Assembly: GCF_001905655.1 (NCBI RefSeq)
Contig: NZ_JMHT01000059.1
Span: forward strand, 1 to 46,767
DNA length: 46,767 nt
Reading direction: 5' to 3'
Origin: Mycobacterium sp. ST-F2
GTDB taxonomy: Bacteria > Actinomycetota > Actinomycetes > Mycobacteriales > Mycobacteriaceae
A program made the position numbers and the translations under genes. Positions 16,990-26,334 of this stretch are shown here, in pieces (position 1 is the first letter of the stretch; every line of letters starts with the position of its first letter). The notes under the pieces were generated by a model that saw only the letters and a list, made by a program, of their open reading frames with translations, was not told where the DNA came from and did not search any database.

Positions 16990-18860
16990 ATCGCCGTGGT
17001 CGTGCCGCGCGGCTTCCGCAATCTGGCCAGACAACACTGCGCGGTGTTCTCGCCGACGGAACCACCGTGCGTTGCTTCGAGGACGGTAACAGCCAGCCGA
17101 AAGACTTCGACTTTTCGCTATTGACGGTGAGCCCAGAGCTGCAGCGCACGTTTGCCGAGGCGTTCGCCAAACGCACGGGACCAGGGGGCGGTCTGCGGTC
17201 GATGTCGTCGATCGGGGACGCGTTCCGCGCGATTCGCGTGTTCACGCAGTATCTCGCGGGTTTGCCGCGTCCACCGGTGCGCAGGGCGGACCTTCTTCCG
17301 CGTCACATCGACGGCTTCTTGGCCGCGCGTCGTGCATCGGGTGTGCCCTCGAAGCTTACCGAGGAGCTGCGCGGAGTGAAATTGATGCTGCGCCAGGTTG
17401 ATTCGTGGGAACCGGCGATGGTGGCCAAACTCGCCGAGCCACACCCGCGGCCACTGCGTACAGGTAAGCGCCACGAGAGCTACAGCCGCGCCGAGTTTCA
17501 GCGGATCGCCTCAGCGGCACGCGCGGACTTGCGCCGTGCCGCGCAACGCATCCGAGCCAACCGTGTGCTGCTGGAGCAGTACCGGTCGGGTCACCTCGAC
17601 GATCCGACCCGACGGTTTGAATTGCTCGACTATGTCGAACGCCATGCCGATGTGCCACGCCGCGGCGGCGACTTCCCAAGCAAATCGCAGCTGACGGCCA
17701 AGTGGGTGCGCGGTTTCGGCGGGACCCGGGACATCATTCGATGGGCACATTTGAATCCGCTGGAAGTCAGCGCCGGTGCCGTCTTGTTGGCCGTGCTGAC
17801 GGGCCAGAATCCGTACGTCATCATGAAATGTCCGGCCCGACACCATCGTGCCGACGGCAACGCCGGCGGACCCGAGACGGCCATCGTCGAGATGCGTAAG
17901 CCCCGCCGCGGCAGCCGCGCCGACATGGATGTGGCACTTGCCGCCGTTCCGGATTGGATCAGCGTCCCCGACGACCCGACCTCGATGTCCCGCCGCGATG
18001 AACTACATACCGCCTTCGGCGTGTACATGTTGTTGCATGAGTTGACCGCATCGAGCCGGCGGATCGAGGGCAGTGGTCGGCTGATGGTTGCCTACTGTGC
18101 AAATGGGCACAACGGTCGGGGTATTCGTGCGCACGGCTCGGCCGAGGGATGGGTTCGTCCGTGGTCGCGACAACAGGGCCTGCTGCTCGATGCGGTCGAC
18201 GGTGCGTCCGCCAAACCTCTGGAAGTGTCGCTGGTTCGATTGCGGATGACCTACCTTGAGCTGCACCAGAAACCGGTGGCGCACACCGAACAGACCCTCG
18301 TCGATGACTATCTGGGGCGAAATCGCGGCAACCTGGTTGAGTACCGGCGCGTTGTTGCTGATGCCTTGCAGGACCAGGTGGCCAAGGCTCGCGCGCTTCC
18401 CCTGATGGCCGCGCTGTCGACGGCCGAAGTTGCTCAGGCGCACGCCGATCCGACGGCGTTGGCGTCGAAATTGTCGTTGTCCCACAGCGATGTTCGCCGG
18501 ATGCTGCAGGGCACGTTGGACACCGTGATGAATGCGTGCATTGACAATCAGCACGGGCCATACGGTGACCCTGGTCAACCGTGTCGGGCATCGTTCATGC
18601 TGTGCTTGAGTTGTCCGTGCGCTCGCGCATTGCCTCGACATCTACCGGTGCAGACGTTGGTGCTCGATCGCCTCACTGAGCGGCGCCACCACATGACTCC
18701 GTTGGCATGGACGACACGGTTTGCGCTTCCGCATGCCCAGTTGTCCGATCTGCTGGCTGGTTTTGACGACGAGCAGCTCAGTGCCGCGCGAGCGGCGACC
18801 ACCGATGCCCATCGAGAAATGGTGGGCCGCTTCCTCAACCGAGAACTGGACATGCGATGA
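16986..18860 (+). CDS. Tyrosine recombinase-like protein 2, probably non-catalytic
   Basis: A 624-residue protein in the middle of the trio. It has the recombinase core-binding and catalytic-domain outline, but box I reads LTGQNPYVIMK where the catalytic Arg should be. Box II keeps Arg in LVRLRMTYLE, and HTEQTLVDDYLG resembles the Tyr region. Degenerate middle members are seen in Tn554- and RIT-type modules and may act as structural subunits. Near the C-terminus is a Cys cluster (CRASFMLCLSCPCARALPRH) that could bind zinc. ATGA overlaps join it to both neighbours, so all three are made from one transcript. Confidence 0.8.
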   Translation: MNRRGRAARLPQSGQTTLRGVLADGTTVRCFEDGNSQPKDFDFSLLTVSPELQRTFAEAFAKRTGPGGGLRSMSSIGDAFRAIRVFTQYLAGLPRPPVRRADLLPRHIDGFLAARRASGVPSKLTEELRGVKLMLRQVDSWEPAMVAKLAEPHPRPLRTGKRHESYSRAEFQRIASAARADLRRAAQRIRANRVLLEQYRSGHLDDPTRRFELLDYVERHADVPRRGGDFPSKSQLTAKWVRGFGGTRDIIRWAHLNPLEVSAGAVLLAVLTGQNPYVIMKCPARHHRADGNAGGPETAIVEMRKPRRGSRADMDVALAAVPDWISVPDDPTSMSRRDELHTAFGVYMLLHELTASSRRIEGSGRLMVAYCANGHNGRGIRAHGSAEGWVRPWSRQQGLLLDAVDGASAKPLEVSLVRLRMTYLELHQKPVAHTEQTLVDDYLGRNRGNLVEYRRVVADALQDQVAKARALPLMAALSTAEVAQAHADPTALASKLSLSHSDVRRMLQGTLDTVMNACIDNQHGPYGDPGQPCRASFMLCLSCPCARALPRHLPVQTLVLDRLTERRHHMTPLAWTTRFALPHAQLSDLLAGFDDEQLSAARAATTDAHREMVGRFLNRELDMR

Positions 18861-20995
18861 CGACACAGCGTCGGCGCGCTGCGTTGCACGATGACCACGT
18901 TGAATACCCGGATGCGGCCACCCTGGTTCTCTTGCGGCGGGTCCTGCGTCCAGATGCCGATGCCGCCGAGCTGTCCCGGTACGCGGACAACGTGTGGCAC
19001 TTCGATCAAGGAATCTTCGAAGAAAGCTCGAAGATCATCAGCATTAACTTCAAACTGGCTCCAAAACCGTTGCTAGAAGATGCGAAACACTACATGTGGG
19101 TGCTGATCAACACCGACCCGCCGATGCAGCTGCGGCGCACAACAGCCACTCGCCCGTCGTTGTACACCGTCAGGATGTGCTGGTTCCCGCTGCGGATCTT
19201 CCTGAATTGGCTGCATAAACACTGTATTGCGCAGTTCTGTGATGTCACACCCGAGATGCTCGACGAGTACCTGGTATACGTGAAGCGCACCCAGGACAGC
19301 GTGGAGCAGATGCACCGATGCGTCATTGAGGTTCGTCGACTCTGGGGGTATCGCTCGGTGCTACCGGAATCGATGCGGCTGCCCGAAATGCCGCCCTGGG
19401 GTGGTGAGTCACCCGGCACGCTTCTCGGCAACGTCCGCTCCTACATGGAGAACCTCACTCCACGGATCAACGAGGACACCATGGGGGCACTGCTGCTGTG
19501 GGCGCTGCGATTTGTCGAAGATTATGCCGACGACATCATCGCCGCCCGCGAGGAGTTCCTGTTCCTGCACGCACGCGGGCCGGACGTGACGCCGGTGCAC
19601 GAGCAGGACAGGACACGGCTGCCGCAAGGTGGGGCGATCAAAGTGGTCACCGATTACACCGAAACGGTTCGGCAAGAGCAAGGGTTGTTGCCGGGCAGGA
19701 TCAACGATGTCGGCGAGCGGGAAATCAACTTTCCCTATATCGGCAGGCTCATCGGTATTCCACGGCTGCCCAATGCGTCCTACGCGACCGCCCGGTCGGT
19801 GCTCGCCACCTCCGGGTTGCCGATCGATGATGACGCGTATCTGTCCACTCCGGTTACCGCCACACTGGCTGGACGACCGTGGCATCCCGGACGCTTTTCC
19901 TACAACCAGACTCGCTACCTAGTGCGGCATTTACACACCGCCGGCCTGATCGTGGTCGCCTACCTCTCCGGTGCTCGGCCCGCGGAAGTCTTGAACCTGC
20001 GTCGCGGTTGCATCGACCGCGACGATGCCAACGACATGTACCTGATGTCGGGCGTGTACTTCAAAAACGCCGTCGACGAGAACGGCAACAAGGTGCCCGC
20101 CGGTCTACCGAGGGCGGACCCCTGGGTAGTGGCGCAGCCCGTCGCGCGAGCGGTCGCCGTACTTGAACGGCTGCATGACGAAGACCTGCTGTTCACCAAT
20201 AGGATTGACCTGACCCGCATTTACGTGCAACGCCGTGCCGGGGGATTAGCACTAAACACCCAGGTCGCCACCGATTGTGTGCACCGGTTCATCGAATTCG
20301 TAGACGAGCTGTGTGCCCACCACCAGATCGATCCCATTCCATCGGACCCGCACGGCCAACTGTCGATCGGCCGGTTCCGCCGCACGTTGGCGTGGTTTAT
20401 CCGCCGTCGACCTCGCGGGCTGGTCGCCGCATCCGTCCAATACGGTCACGTGCATACCCGCATGATTCAGGGCTACGCCGGTGCTTACGATTCGGGCTTC
20501 CCCGACGAGCTGGCATTCGAGGACTTCCTGGCCCGGTTGGAACAATTCGCCGACGATGAACAGGCTTTGAGTGACGGGGAACGCGTATCCGGACCGGCCT
20601 CACAGGCCTACCGGCAGCGTCTGAGCGGCGCCAACGGAAAATTCGCCGGATACGCCCTGACCCATAAAAAGCAGGCTCGTGATCTGCTAGCAAACCCTCT
20701 ACTGCAGATCTATCACGGCGAAGGGATGACCTGTGTATTCGACGCGACGAAGGCCGCGTGTCAGCTGCGTGGGGCTCGTGATGATCCGATGGTGACACCC
20801 GACGTCGACGACTGCCGGCCCGACTGCCGCAACATCGCCCGGACCGACCGCGACATAGCCACCGTCCGCCGACACCGGGATCGGCTCGCCGAAACGGTGG
20901 CCGACCGCGCCGCCCCACCGCTGCGGCATCAGCGAGAACAACGAGAACTCGCTCGCATCGACATGATCATCAGGGAGCACGATGACGGCCACTGA
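18857..20995 (+). CDS. Tyrosine recombinase 3 (TnpB-like)
   Basis: A 712-residue large recombinase. In the C-terminal half it has box I Arg in YLSGARPAEVLNLRRG, Lys in YFKNAVDENGNK, a box II variant GRFRRTLAWFIRRRP (His replaced, Arg kept), and His-x-Tyr in YGHVHTRMIQGYAGAY. The C-terminus carries a Cys set (CVFDATKAACQL ... DCRPDCRNIA) and a charged helix, as in Tn554 TnpB-like proteins. It probably acts with recombinase 1. It overlaps the gene before by ATGA and the gene after by 14 bases. Confidence 0.85.
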   Translation: MTTQRRRAALHDDHVEYPDAATLVLLRRVLRPDADAAELSRYADNVWHFDQGIFEESSKIISINFKLAPKPLLEDAKHYMWVLINTDPPMQLRRTTATRPSLYTVRMCWFPLRIFLNWLHKHCIAQFCDVTPEMLDEYLVYVKRTQDSVEQMHRCVIEVRRLWGYRSVLPESMRLPEMPPWGGESPGTLLGNVRSYMENLTPRINEDTMGALLLWALRFVEDYADDIIAAREEFLFLHARGPDVTPVHEQDRTRLPQGGAIKVVTDYTETVRQEQGLLPGRINDVGEREINFPYIGRLIGIPRLPNASYATARSVLATSGLPIDDDAYLSTPVTATLAGRPWHPGRFSYNQTRYLVRHLHTAGLIVVAYLSGARPAEVLNLRRGCIDRDDANDMYLMSGVYFKNAVDENGNKVPAGLPRADPWVVAQPVARAVAVLERLHDEDLLFTNRIDLTRIYVQRRAGGLALNTQVATDCVHRFIEFVDELCAHHQIDPIPSDPHGQLSIGRFRRTLAWFIRRRPRGLVAASVQYGHVHTRMIQGYAGAYDSGFPDELAFEDFLARLEQFADDEQALSDGERVSGPASQAYRQRLSGANGKFAGYALTHKKQARDLLANPLLQIYHGEGMTCVFDATKAACQLRGARDDPMVTPDVDDCRPDCRNIARTDRDIATVRRHRDRLAETVADRAAPPLRHQREQRELARIDMIIREHDDGH

Positions 20996-21389
20996 AACCG
21001 ACCCTGTTCGCAAGAAGATCCTCGCCGCCATGGACCGCTTGATGGCTGGCACGCCGCTGCGCTCCACTGGGCGTCTCAACGTATCCCAGTTGGCCGTTGA
21101 GGCCGGTGTGGCGCGGTGGCACCTGACCCATCAGCACGTCGATCTCAGAGAGATGTTTCAAGCGCGCGTCCGCAACGAGGGCAGGACGCCGGCTCCGTTC
21201 CGGGGTACCGCCGCCGCATTCGCTGATCTGCAGGATGCACACCGCGCGTTGCAAGCGCACTGCACCGAGCTGGAGCAGCAGATCAAGCTGTACGCCAACG
21301 TGATCCAGCTGCTGTCCATGGAACGAGCGACGAGCACGCAAAGTCGGCCGGTGACCGATATCGCTTCGCGCCGGAGGCCGCAACGTTAG
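20982..21389 (+). CDS. Small HTH/coiled-coil accessory protein (TnpC-like)
   Basis: A 135-residue protein ending the recombinase operon. The first half has a helix-turn-helix-like segment (GRLNVSQLAVEAGVARWHLTHQH). Residues about 75-112 form a coiled coil (FADLQDAHRALQAHCTELEQQIKLYANVIQLL), and the tail is basic. Size and place match TnpC of Tn554, which helps recombination without being a recombinase. Its start lies inside recombinase 3 (14-base overlap), so it is translationally coupled. A strong hairpin follows its stop. Confidence 0.75.
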   Translation: MTATETDPVRKKILAAMDRLMAGTPLRSTGRLNVSQLAVEAGVARWHLTHQHVDLREMFQARVRNEGRTPAPFRGTAAAFADLQDAHRALQAHCTELEQQIKLYANVIQLLSMERATSTQSRPVTDIASRRRPQR

Positions 21390-21391
21390 AT

Positions 21392-21420
21392 GGCCGCGGT
21401 GCGGTCTGCGCGCCGCGGCC
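21392..21420. terminator. Hairpin terminator after the recombinase operon
   Basis: GGCCGCGG at 21392-21399 pairs with CCGCGGCC at 21413-21420. An inner T/G wobble and GCG/CGC pairs leave a GTCTG loop, about 12 pairs in all. It starts three bases after the stop of the accessory gene, with no T-tract. Between it and 21587 (167 bp) I see no gene. Confidence 0.65.
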
Positions 21421-21587
21421 GCAGTACGGCCTCGTGTGACCGATTCTGGCCCAACAGGATTCGGTACACCACGATTCGGGACCAGCGATGACCGGTCCAG
21501 CGGAACCGGATGGGGCCCGCACGTCCGGGCGTCGTAGCGTGCGGCCGCCGCGACCTGGCCCCGGGCGGGGGTCGTCCTGCGCTCAGC

Positions 21588-22295
21588 TCATTCGTCGGCG
21601 GGAAAGGGGTAGGTGGCGGGGACGGTTTCACCGGGCTGCGGCGGCCCGTAGACGATCGCGATTTCATCGTGGGCGCCGACGGTGATGGCGGCGGGGTTGC
21701 CGGTCTGAAGGTTGCCGTTGACGAAGGCGCGCAGGCTCTTTCCGTCGCCGGCCTGCAGCGCGCCGATGTTGTCGGCGGACAGGCTCACCTGCCACTCGGT
21801 GAAGAACTCGCCGAGGCTGAAGGGTCGCTTCACCGGGGACTCGATGTGAATGACGCCCGTGGTGTCGTGGGTGTGCAGCGGGCTGATCAGCCGGTGGGCG
21901 CGGTCGATGCCGATACCAGCCGGTACGGACTCGGGATGACCGTTGATAATGACATCGATGTGGGCGTGGATGTGCTCGACGGAGCCTTCGCTGCCCAGCA
22001 TGGGCAACCCGGCCGCTGTGGCGGCGGCGGAGGCATCGGCGGGCGCGGGCCACGGCGGCATGGTGGTGGCGCCGACTGCCGCTGCTGCGGGGGCGTTGTT
22101 CGCCGGCGCTGCGGTGCTGGGGGCGCGATGGTTGCGCGCCCCGATGATCACGACGGCCAGCAGTGCACCTATCACGGCAACCGACGCCGCGATCCACAGC
22201 ACGCTGGCGCGCCGTCCGCCGGATCGGGCCGCCGCCAGGGCTTTTCGTGCCTCACGGGCCTCGCGGGCCGATGTCGTGTTGTTCTTGGATCCCAT
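21588..22295 (-). CDS. Membrane-anchored His-rich extracytoplasmic protein
   Basis: A 235-residue protein: cytoplasmic charged N-terminus, one helix at about residues 31-52 (VLWIAASVAVIGALLAVVII), a Pro/Ala linker, then an outer domain with HIHAHIDVIINGHPESVPAGIGI, SPLHTHDTTGVIHIESP and FSLGEFFTEW. The paired His-x-His motifs look like metal ligands. I recall this domain as a conserved actinobacterial hypothetical. It is the last gene of the minus operon with the copper chaperone and the cupredoxin fusion, behind BlaI-type operator A, so a role in binding periplasmic copper is likely (inference). Confidence 0.75.
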   Translation of the reverse strand: MGSKNNTTSAREAREARKALAAARSGGRRASVLWIAASVAVIGALLAVVIIGARNHRAPSTAAPANNAPAAAAVGATTMPPWPAPADASAAATAAGLPMLGSEGSVEHIHAHIDVIINGHPESVPAGIGIDRAHRLISPLHTHDTTGVIHIESPVKRPFSLGEFFTEWQVSLSADNIGALQAGDGKSLRAFVNGNLQTGNPAAITVGAHDEIAIVYGPPQPGETVPATYPFPADE

Positions 22296-22328
22296 GGCAG
22301 TCTGCGTTTCGTGGTACTCGGGTGCTGG

Positions 22329-22547
22329 TTACGGTTGCGGGGTCGCGGTGTAGCCGAGGTTGGTGATGGTGTCGATGACCTGTTGGGCCGTGGTGAGGGT
22401 GGTGTCCAGTTGCACGGTGGCGCGGTTGGCTTTCAGGTCGGTGTGTGCGTCCTGGACTCCGGGTAGGTCTTCGAGTGCGTCGTCGATGAGCAGTGAGCAA
22501 CTGGCGCAGTGCATTCCGCTGACGCTGAACACGTGGGTGGTGGCCAT
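22329..22547 (-). CDS. Heavy-metal-associated domain copper chaperone (CopZ-like)
   Basis: A 72-residue single HMA domain with the metal loop GMHCASC and the usual ferredoxin-like pattern through LPGVQDAHTDLKANRATVQLD to LGYTATP. Such chaperones carry Cu+ in the cytoplasm to P1B-ATPases. A GGAGGA-type ribosome-binding sequence precedes the ATG. Its neighbour 18 bases upstream is the TauE/cupredoxin fusion, and the Cu-ATPase is two genes away in another unit. Confidence 0.88.
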   Translation of the reverse strand: MATTHVFSVSGMHCASCSLLIDDALEDLPGVQDAHTDLKANRATVQLDTTLTTAQQVIDTITNLGYTATPQP

Positions 22548-22565
22548 GGGGTGTCCTCCTGGGGG

Positions 22566-23618
22566 TTAGGTGGCGCTGATGGTTCCGGTGAACATGCCCA
22601 TGCCGCAGGCGTACCGCAGGTCACCGGCGGCCGGGGTGCCCAGCTCGATGCGGGTGTCCCCGGATACCGGGAGCACGGTCTGGGTGTCGTTGATGACGAA
22701 GGAGCGCACGCATCCGTTGGCGCCGTTGGAGTGCACGACCAGGGTGGTGGGCAGGCCCGCAGCGATTTTGGTGACGCGGGGGCTGTAGCCGGACTCGGTG
22801 GCGGTGATCACGACCTGCTGATGGCCGTTGATCACGGTGGTCGTGGACGCGTCCGCGACTGCGGTGTTCCCGGCGAAGGCGTGGCTGATCCGGCTGGCGG
22901 CCAGGGGTGAGCCGGCCAGTTCCAGACCGCCGTTGAGGGTGTAGAGGCCCATCGCCAGGACCGCGACACCGGTGGCGGTGACCAGCCGGCCCTGCCACAG
23001 TCCGGCCGCTTTGCGTGCCGCGTACCCGAGGATCGCGAACAGGGGGCTGGTGCCGGCGACGAAGACCGCCATGATCGCCGCGCCCTGCCACGGCGAGCCT
23101 GACGCCAGCGCCAGCGCCTCCACCGACAAGGTCACCCCGCACGGCAGCAGGATGGTCGCCACGCCGAGCAGGGCCGGCGCCAGCGCGGTCTGCGACCGGG
23201 CGCGACCCCGCACGATCCTGCTCCAGGACGCCGGCGGGGTGATCACGATGCGGCGGAAACCCGGTACCCCCAGCTGAGCCAGTCCGAAGGTGATGACCAG
23301 CAGGCCGGCGGCGATCTGCAGCCCGGTGCGGGCACCGACCGACAGCTGCACCACGGCCCCGAGTGCACCCAGTGCAGCGCCCAGCGCGGCGTGCGCGGCG
23401 AGCTTTCCGGCCAGGAACCCGCCGACGGGGGCCAGGTCGTCGCCGAGACGCTGTGTCCACGAACCGGTTTCGGTGACGGTGACTGGTGCGCCGCCGGCAC
23501 TGTCGCCGCGGGCGGCGTGTTGGCGGGTGATCAACCCGGCGAGCAGGCCACCCTGCACGGCGGCGCACGAGACACCGCCGGCGAACAGGCCGGTCATCAA
23601 GACGGCGAGCAGGTTCAC
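22566..23618 (-). CDS. TauE/UreH-type membrane protein fused to a cupredoxin domain
   Basis: A 350-residue protein starting at GTG 23618. Residues 1 to about 240 form a six-helix membrane domain with two Cys signatures, GGVSCAAVQGGLL (Cys18) and LLPCGVTLSVEALAL, as in the DsbD/UreH/SafE-like family. After a linker comes an outer cupredoxin-like domain (VITATESGYSPRVTKIAAGLPTTLVV ... RYACGMGMFTG), with Cys and Met ligand candidates near the C-terminus. The first Cys pair could move electrons or Cu across the membrane (inference). First gene of the operon behind operator A, 61 bases upstream. Confidence 0.8.
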   Translation of the reverse strand: MNLLAVLMTGLFAGGVSCAAVQGGLLAGLITRQHAARGDSAGGAPVTVTETGSWTQRLGDDLAPVGGFLAGKLAAHAALGAALGALGAVVQLSVGARTGLQIAAGLLVITFGLAQLGVPGFRRIVITPPASWSRIVRGRARSQTALAPALLGVATILLPCGVTLSVEALALASGSPWQGAAIMAVFVAGTSPLFAILGYAARKAAGLWQGRLVTATGVAVLAMGLYTLNGGLELAGSPLAASRISHAFAGNTAVADASTTTVINGHQQVVITATESGYSPRVTKIAAGLPTTLVVHSNGANGCVRSFVINDTQTVLPVSGDTRIELGTPAAGDLRYACGMGMFTGTISAT

Positions 23619-23679
23619 GAATCGTCCTCTTCCACATCGGTTCGGTTCGGCGGGGTGGCCCGGTCGGGCCCTGCCACCG

Positions 23680-23709
23680 ATCTACTATCTACGTACCAAG
23701 ATAGTAGAT
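23680..23709. promoter_or_regulatory. BlaI-type operator A
   Basis: Perfect 11-bp arms ATCTACTATCT and AGATAGTAGAT around an 8-base ACGTACCA centre, upstream of the minus operon that starts at 23618. The same arms recur at 27706, 27978 (degenerate), 30930 (degenerate right arm) and, weakly, 31304. Confidence 0.8.
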
Positions 23710-23733
23710 GAAGTTACGTTGGGGTGTATCGGG

Positions 23734-26334
23734 CTACGGGTTCTGCAACCTGTTGAGCTGGTCGTCGATCTGCGCGCGCAGCCGCTGCAGCTCATCGATC
23801 TGCTCGTGGGGTGACGGCAGGGGTGAGGGCGCGTCCGCCCCGTGCTGCCCGTTGTGGTGCGGTGTCGCGGCGGCCGGGTCGGGGGTGCTGCCCCGCAGCT
23901 GAGCCAGCGCGCCGACAGCTGATTCGAGGCGGGCCGCGATGGCGGCCAACTGGGCCAGCTCCCCGGGTACCGCGGCAGCGCTCGGCGGTGAGGAGGGTTG
24001 TGCCGCAGGGGCTTTCGGCGACCTGACTGGGTCATGGCGTGTCTTGGGGGCGCGGTCGGCGGGGTAGGCGGTTGTGAAGCGCCGCAGCCGCAGGCTGTTG
24101 GACACCACGAACACGCTCGACAGCGCCATCGCCCCGCCGGCGATGAGGGGGTTGAGCAGCCCGAGGGCGGCCAGCGGCAGGGCGGCCAGGTTGTAGGCGA
24201 AAGCCCAGAACAGGTTGCCTTTGATGGTGCGCAGGGTGCGCCGGGCCAGCCGGATGGCATCGACCGCGCCGCGCAGGTCGCCGCGGACCAGGGTCAGGTC
24301 GCTGGCTTCGATGGCGACGTCGGTGCCGGTGCCCATCGCCAGACCCAGATCGGCCTGGGCCAGGGCGGCGGCGTCGTTGACGCCGTCTCCGACCATCGCC
24401 ACGACCCTGCCGTCGCGTTGCAGGTCGACGATGGTGGCGACCTTGTCTTGCGGCAGGACTTCGGCGATCACCTCGTCGATGCCGACCTCGTCGGCCACCG
24501 CCCGGGCGGCCAGGGCGTTGTCCCCGGTCAGCAGGACCGGGCGCAGGCCCAGTTTGCGCAGGCCGGCGACGGCCTCGGCGGAGGTGGGTTTGATGGTGTC
24601 GGCGACCACCAGGACCGCGCGGGCCGCCCCGTCCCAGGCCGCCACGACGGCGGTGCGGCCCGCGGCTTCGGCGGCCCGTTTCGCGGTGGCCAGGTCATCG
24701 GGCAGGGCGATGCCGTGCTGGTTGAGCAGGCTGGATCGCCCGACGAGCGCGTCATGACCGTCGGCGCGGCCGCGGACCCCGAGCCCTTCCAGGTTCGTGA
24801 AACCGTCGACCCGGGGCAGGTCCCCGACGCGCTGAATGGCGGCCTGGGCGATCGCGGTGGCGATGGGGTGCTCGGACGCGTCCTCCAACGCCCCGGCGAT
24901 CTGCAGCGCCTCGGTCTCGGTGACCCCGGTCGTCGTGTGCACGCTGGTCAGGCTCATTTTGCCGGTGGTGACGGTGCCGGTCTTGTCCAGCACGATGGTG
25001 TCCACACGGCGGGTGGATTCGAGCACTTCGGGGCCTTTGATCAGGATGCCCAGTTGCGCGCCGCGGCCGGTGCCGACCAGCAGTGCGGTTGGGGTGGCCA
25101 GCCCGAGCCCGCAGGGGCAGGCGATGATCAGCACCGCCACCGCGGTGGAGAACGCCGTGGCCGCGCCCGCGCCCAGGCCCAGCCAGACGCCGAGGGTCAG
25201 TACGGCCAGGGCGATCACGATCGGGACGAACACCGCCGATACCCGGTCGGCGAGACGTTGAATCTCGGCTTTGCCGTTCTGGGCGTCCTCCACCAGTTTG
25301 GCCATCTGTGCCAGCGCGGTGTCGGCGCCGACCCGGGTGGCGGTCACGATCAGCCGTCCGCCGGCATTGACGGTGGCCCCGACCACGGTGTCGCCGGGGC
25401 CGACTTCGACGGGCACCGATTCGCCGGTGAGCATGCTGGCATCGACGGCCGAGGAGCCGTCCTCGATGACGCCGTCGGTCGCGATCTTTTCGCCGGGGCG
25501 GACCACGAACCGGTCGCCGACAGCGAGCTGGTCGACCGGGATGCGGATCTCCTGCTCGCCGCGCAGCACCGCGACGTCTTTGGCGCCCATTTCCAGCAGC
25601 GCGCGCAGCGCCGAGCCGGCGCGGCGTTTGGCGCGGGCCTCGAAGAACCGGCCGGTCACGATGGCCGCGGTCAGCCCTGCGGCCACCTCCAGGTAGATGT
25701 TGCGGCCGGCCATGCCGGGCTCGACGGTGAGGCTGAACCCGTGGTGCAGCCCTTCGTGCCCGGCGCCGCCGAGGAACAGGGCATACACCGACCACGAGAA
25801 GGCCGCGATCACGCCCATGGAGACCAAGGTGTCCATGGTGGCGGTGCGGTGGCGCAGGTTGGCCCAGGCGGCCTGGTGGAACGGCCACGCGCCCCACACT
25901 GCGACCGGGGCGGCCAGCGTCAGCTCGGCCCACTGCCAGAACGTGAACTGCAGCGCCGGGATCATCGACAGCGCGATCACCGGCAGCGCGAGCGCCACCG
26001 ATACCCGCATCCGCTGCCGCAGCGACCGGGTGTGCTCGTCGTAGCCATCATCAGGCTCCGGCGAATCCTGTGGTGCAGCTTCGGTTTTCGGTGGTGTCGC
26101 GGTGTAGCCGGTATCGGTGATCACCCGGATCACCTCGGCCGTCGACATCAGCGCGGGGAACTCGACCTGGGCTTTCTCGGTCGCGTAGTTGACTGCCGCG
26201 CTCACCCCGTCGAGTTTGTTGAGTTTGCGTTCGATGCGGGCCGCGCACGATGCGCAGGTCATCCCGCCGATCGCCAACTCGACCCGCTGCGTGAGTGCGC
26301 CGTCCTCGGTGCCGCTGTCGATCGTGGCCGTCAT
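23734..26334 (-). CDS. copA: Cu+-exporting P1B-type ATPase
   Basis: An 866-residue membrane pump. It has an N-terminal HMA domain (GMTCASC, Cys27 and Cys30), the CPC metal site in IIACPCGLGLA, actuator TGESVPVE, phosphorylation motif DKTGTVTTGK, ATP-binding SEHPIATA, and hinge GDGVNDAAALAQADLGLAMGTG. The MALSSVFVVSNS segment in the last helix (MxxSS) and YN before it mark the Cu+ subgroup P1B-1. After the last helix a cytoplasmic tail of about 110 residues holds a Pro-rich linker and a coiled coil (EQIDELQRLRAQIDDQLNRL), which is unusual. It is transcribed behind the low-complexity membrane protein and the MerR-type promoter, with an ATGA overlap. Confidence 0.95.
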   Translation of the reverse strand: MTATIDSGTEDGALTQRVELAIGGMTCASCAARIERKLNKLDGVSAAVNYATEKAQVEFPALMSTAEVIRVITDTGYTATPPKTEAAPQDSPEPDDGYDEHTRSLRQRMRVSVALALPVIALSMIPALQFTFWQWAELTLAAPVAVWGAWPFHQAAWANLRHRTATMDTLVSMGVIAAFSWSVYALFLGGAGHEGLHHGFSLTVEPGMAGRNIYLEVAAGLTAAIVTGRFFEARAKRRAGSALRALLEMGAKDVAVLRGEQEIRIPVDQLAVGDRFVVRPGEKIATDGVIEDGSSAVDASMLTGESVPVEVGPGDTVVGATVNAGGRLIVTATRVGADTALAQMAKLVEDAQNGKAEIQRLADRVSAVFVPIVIALAVLTLGVWLGLGAGAATAFSTAVAVLIIACPCGLGLATPTALLVGTGRGAQLGILIKGPEVLESTRRVDTIVLDKTGTVTTGKMSLTSVHTTTGVTETEALQIAGALEDASEHPIATAIAQAAIQRVGDLPRVDGFTNLEGLGVRGRADGHDALVGRSSLLNQHGIALPDDLATAKRAAEAAGRTAVVAAWDGAARAVLVVADTIKPTSAEAVAGLRKLGLRPVLLTGDNALAARAVADEVGIDEVIAEVLPQDKVATIVDLQRDGRVVAMVGDGVNDAAALAQADLGLAMGTGTDVAIEASDLTLVRGDLRGAVDAIRLARRTLRTIKGNLFWAFAYNLAALPLAALGLLNPLIAGGAMALSSVFVVSNSLRLRRFTTAYPADRAPKTRHDPVRSPKAPAAQPSSPPSAAAVPGELAQLAAIAARLESAVGALAQLRGSTPDPAAATPHHNGQHGADAPSPLPSPHEQIDELQRLRAQIDDQLNRLQNP

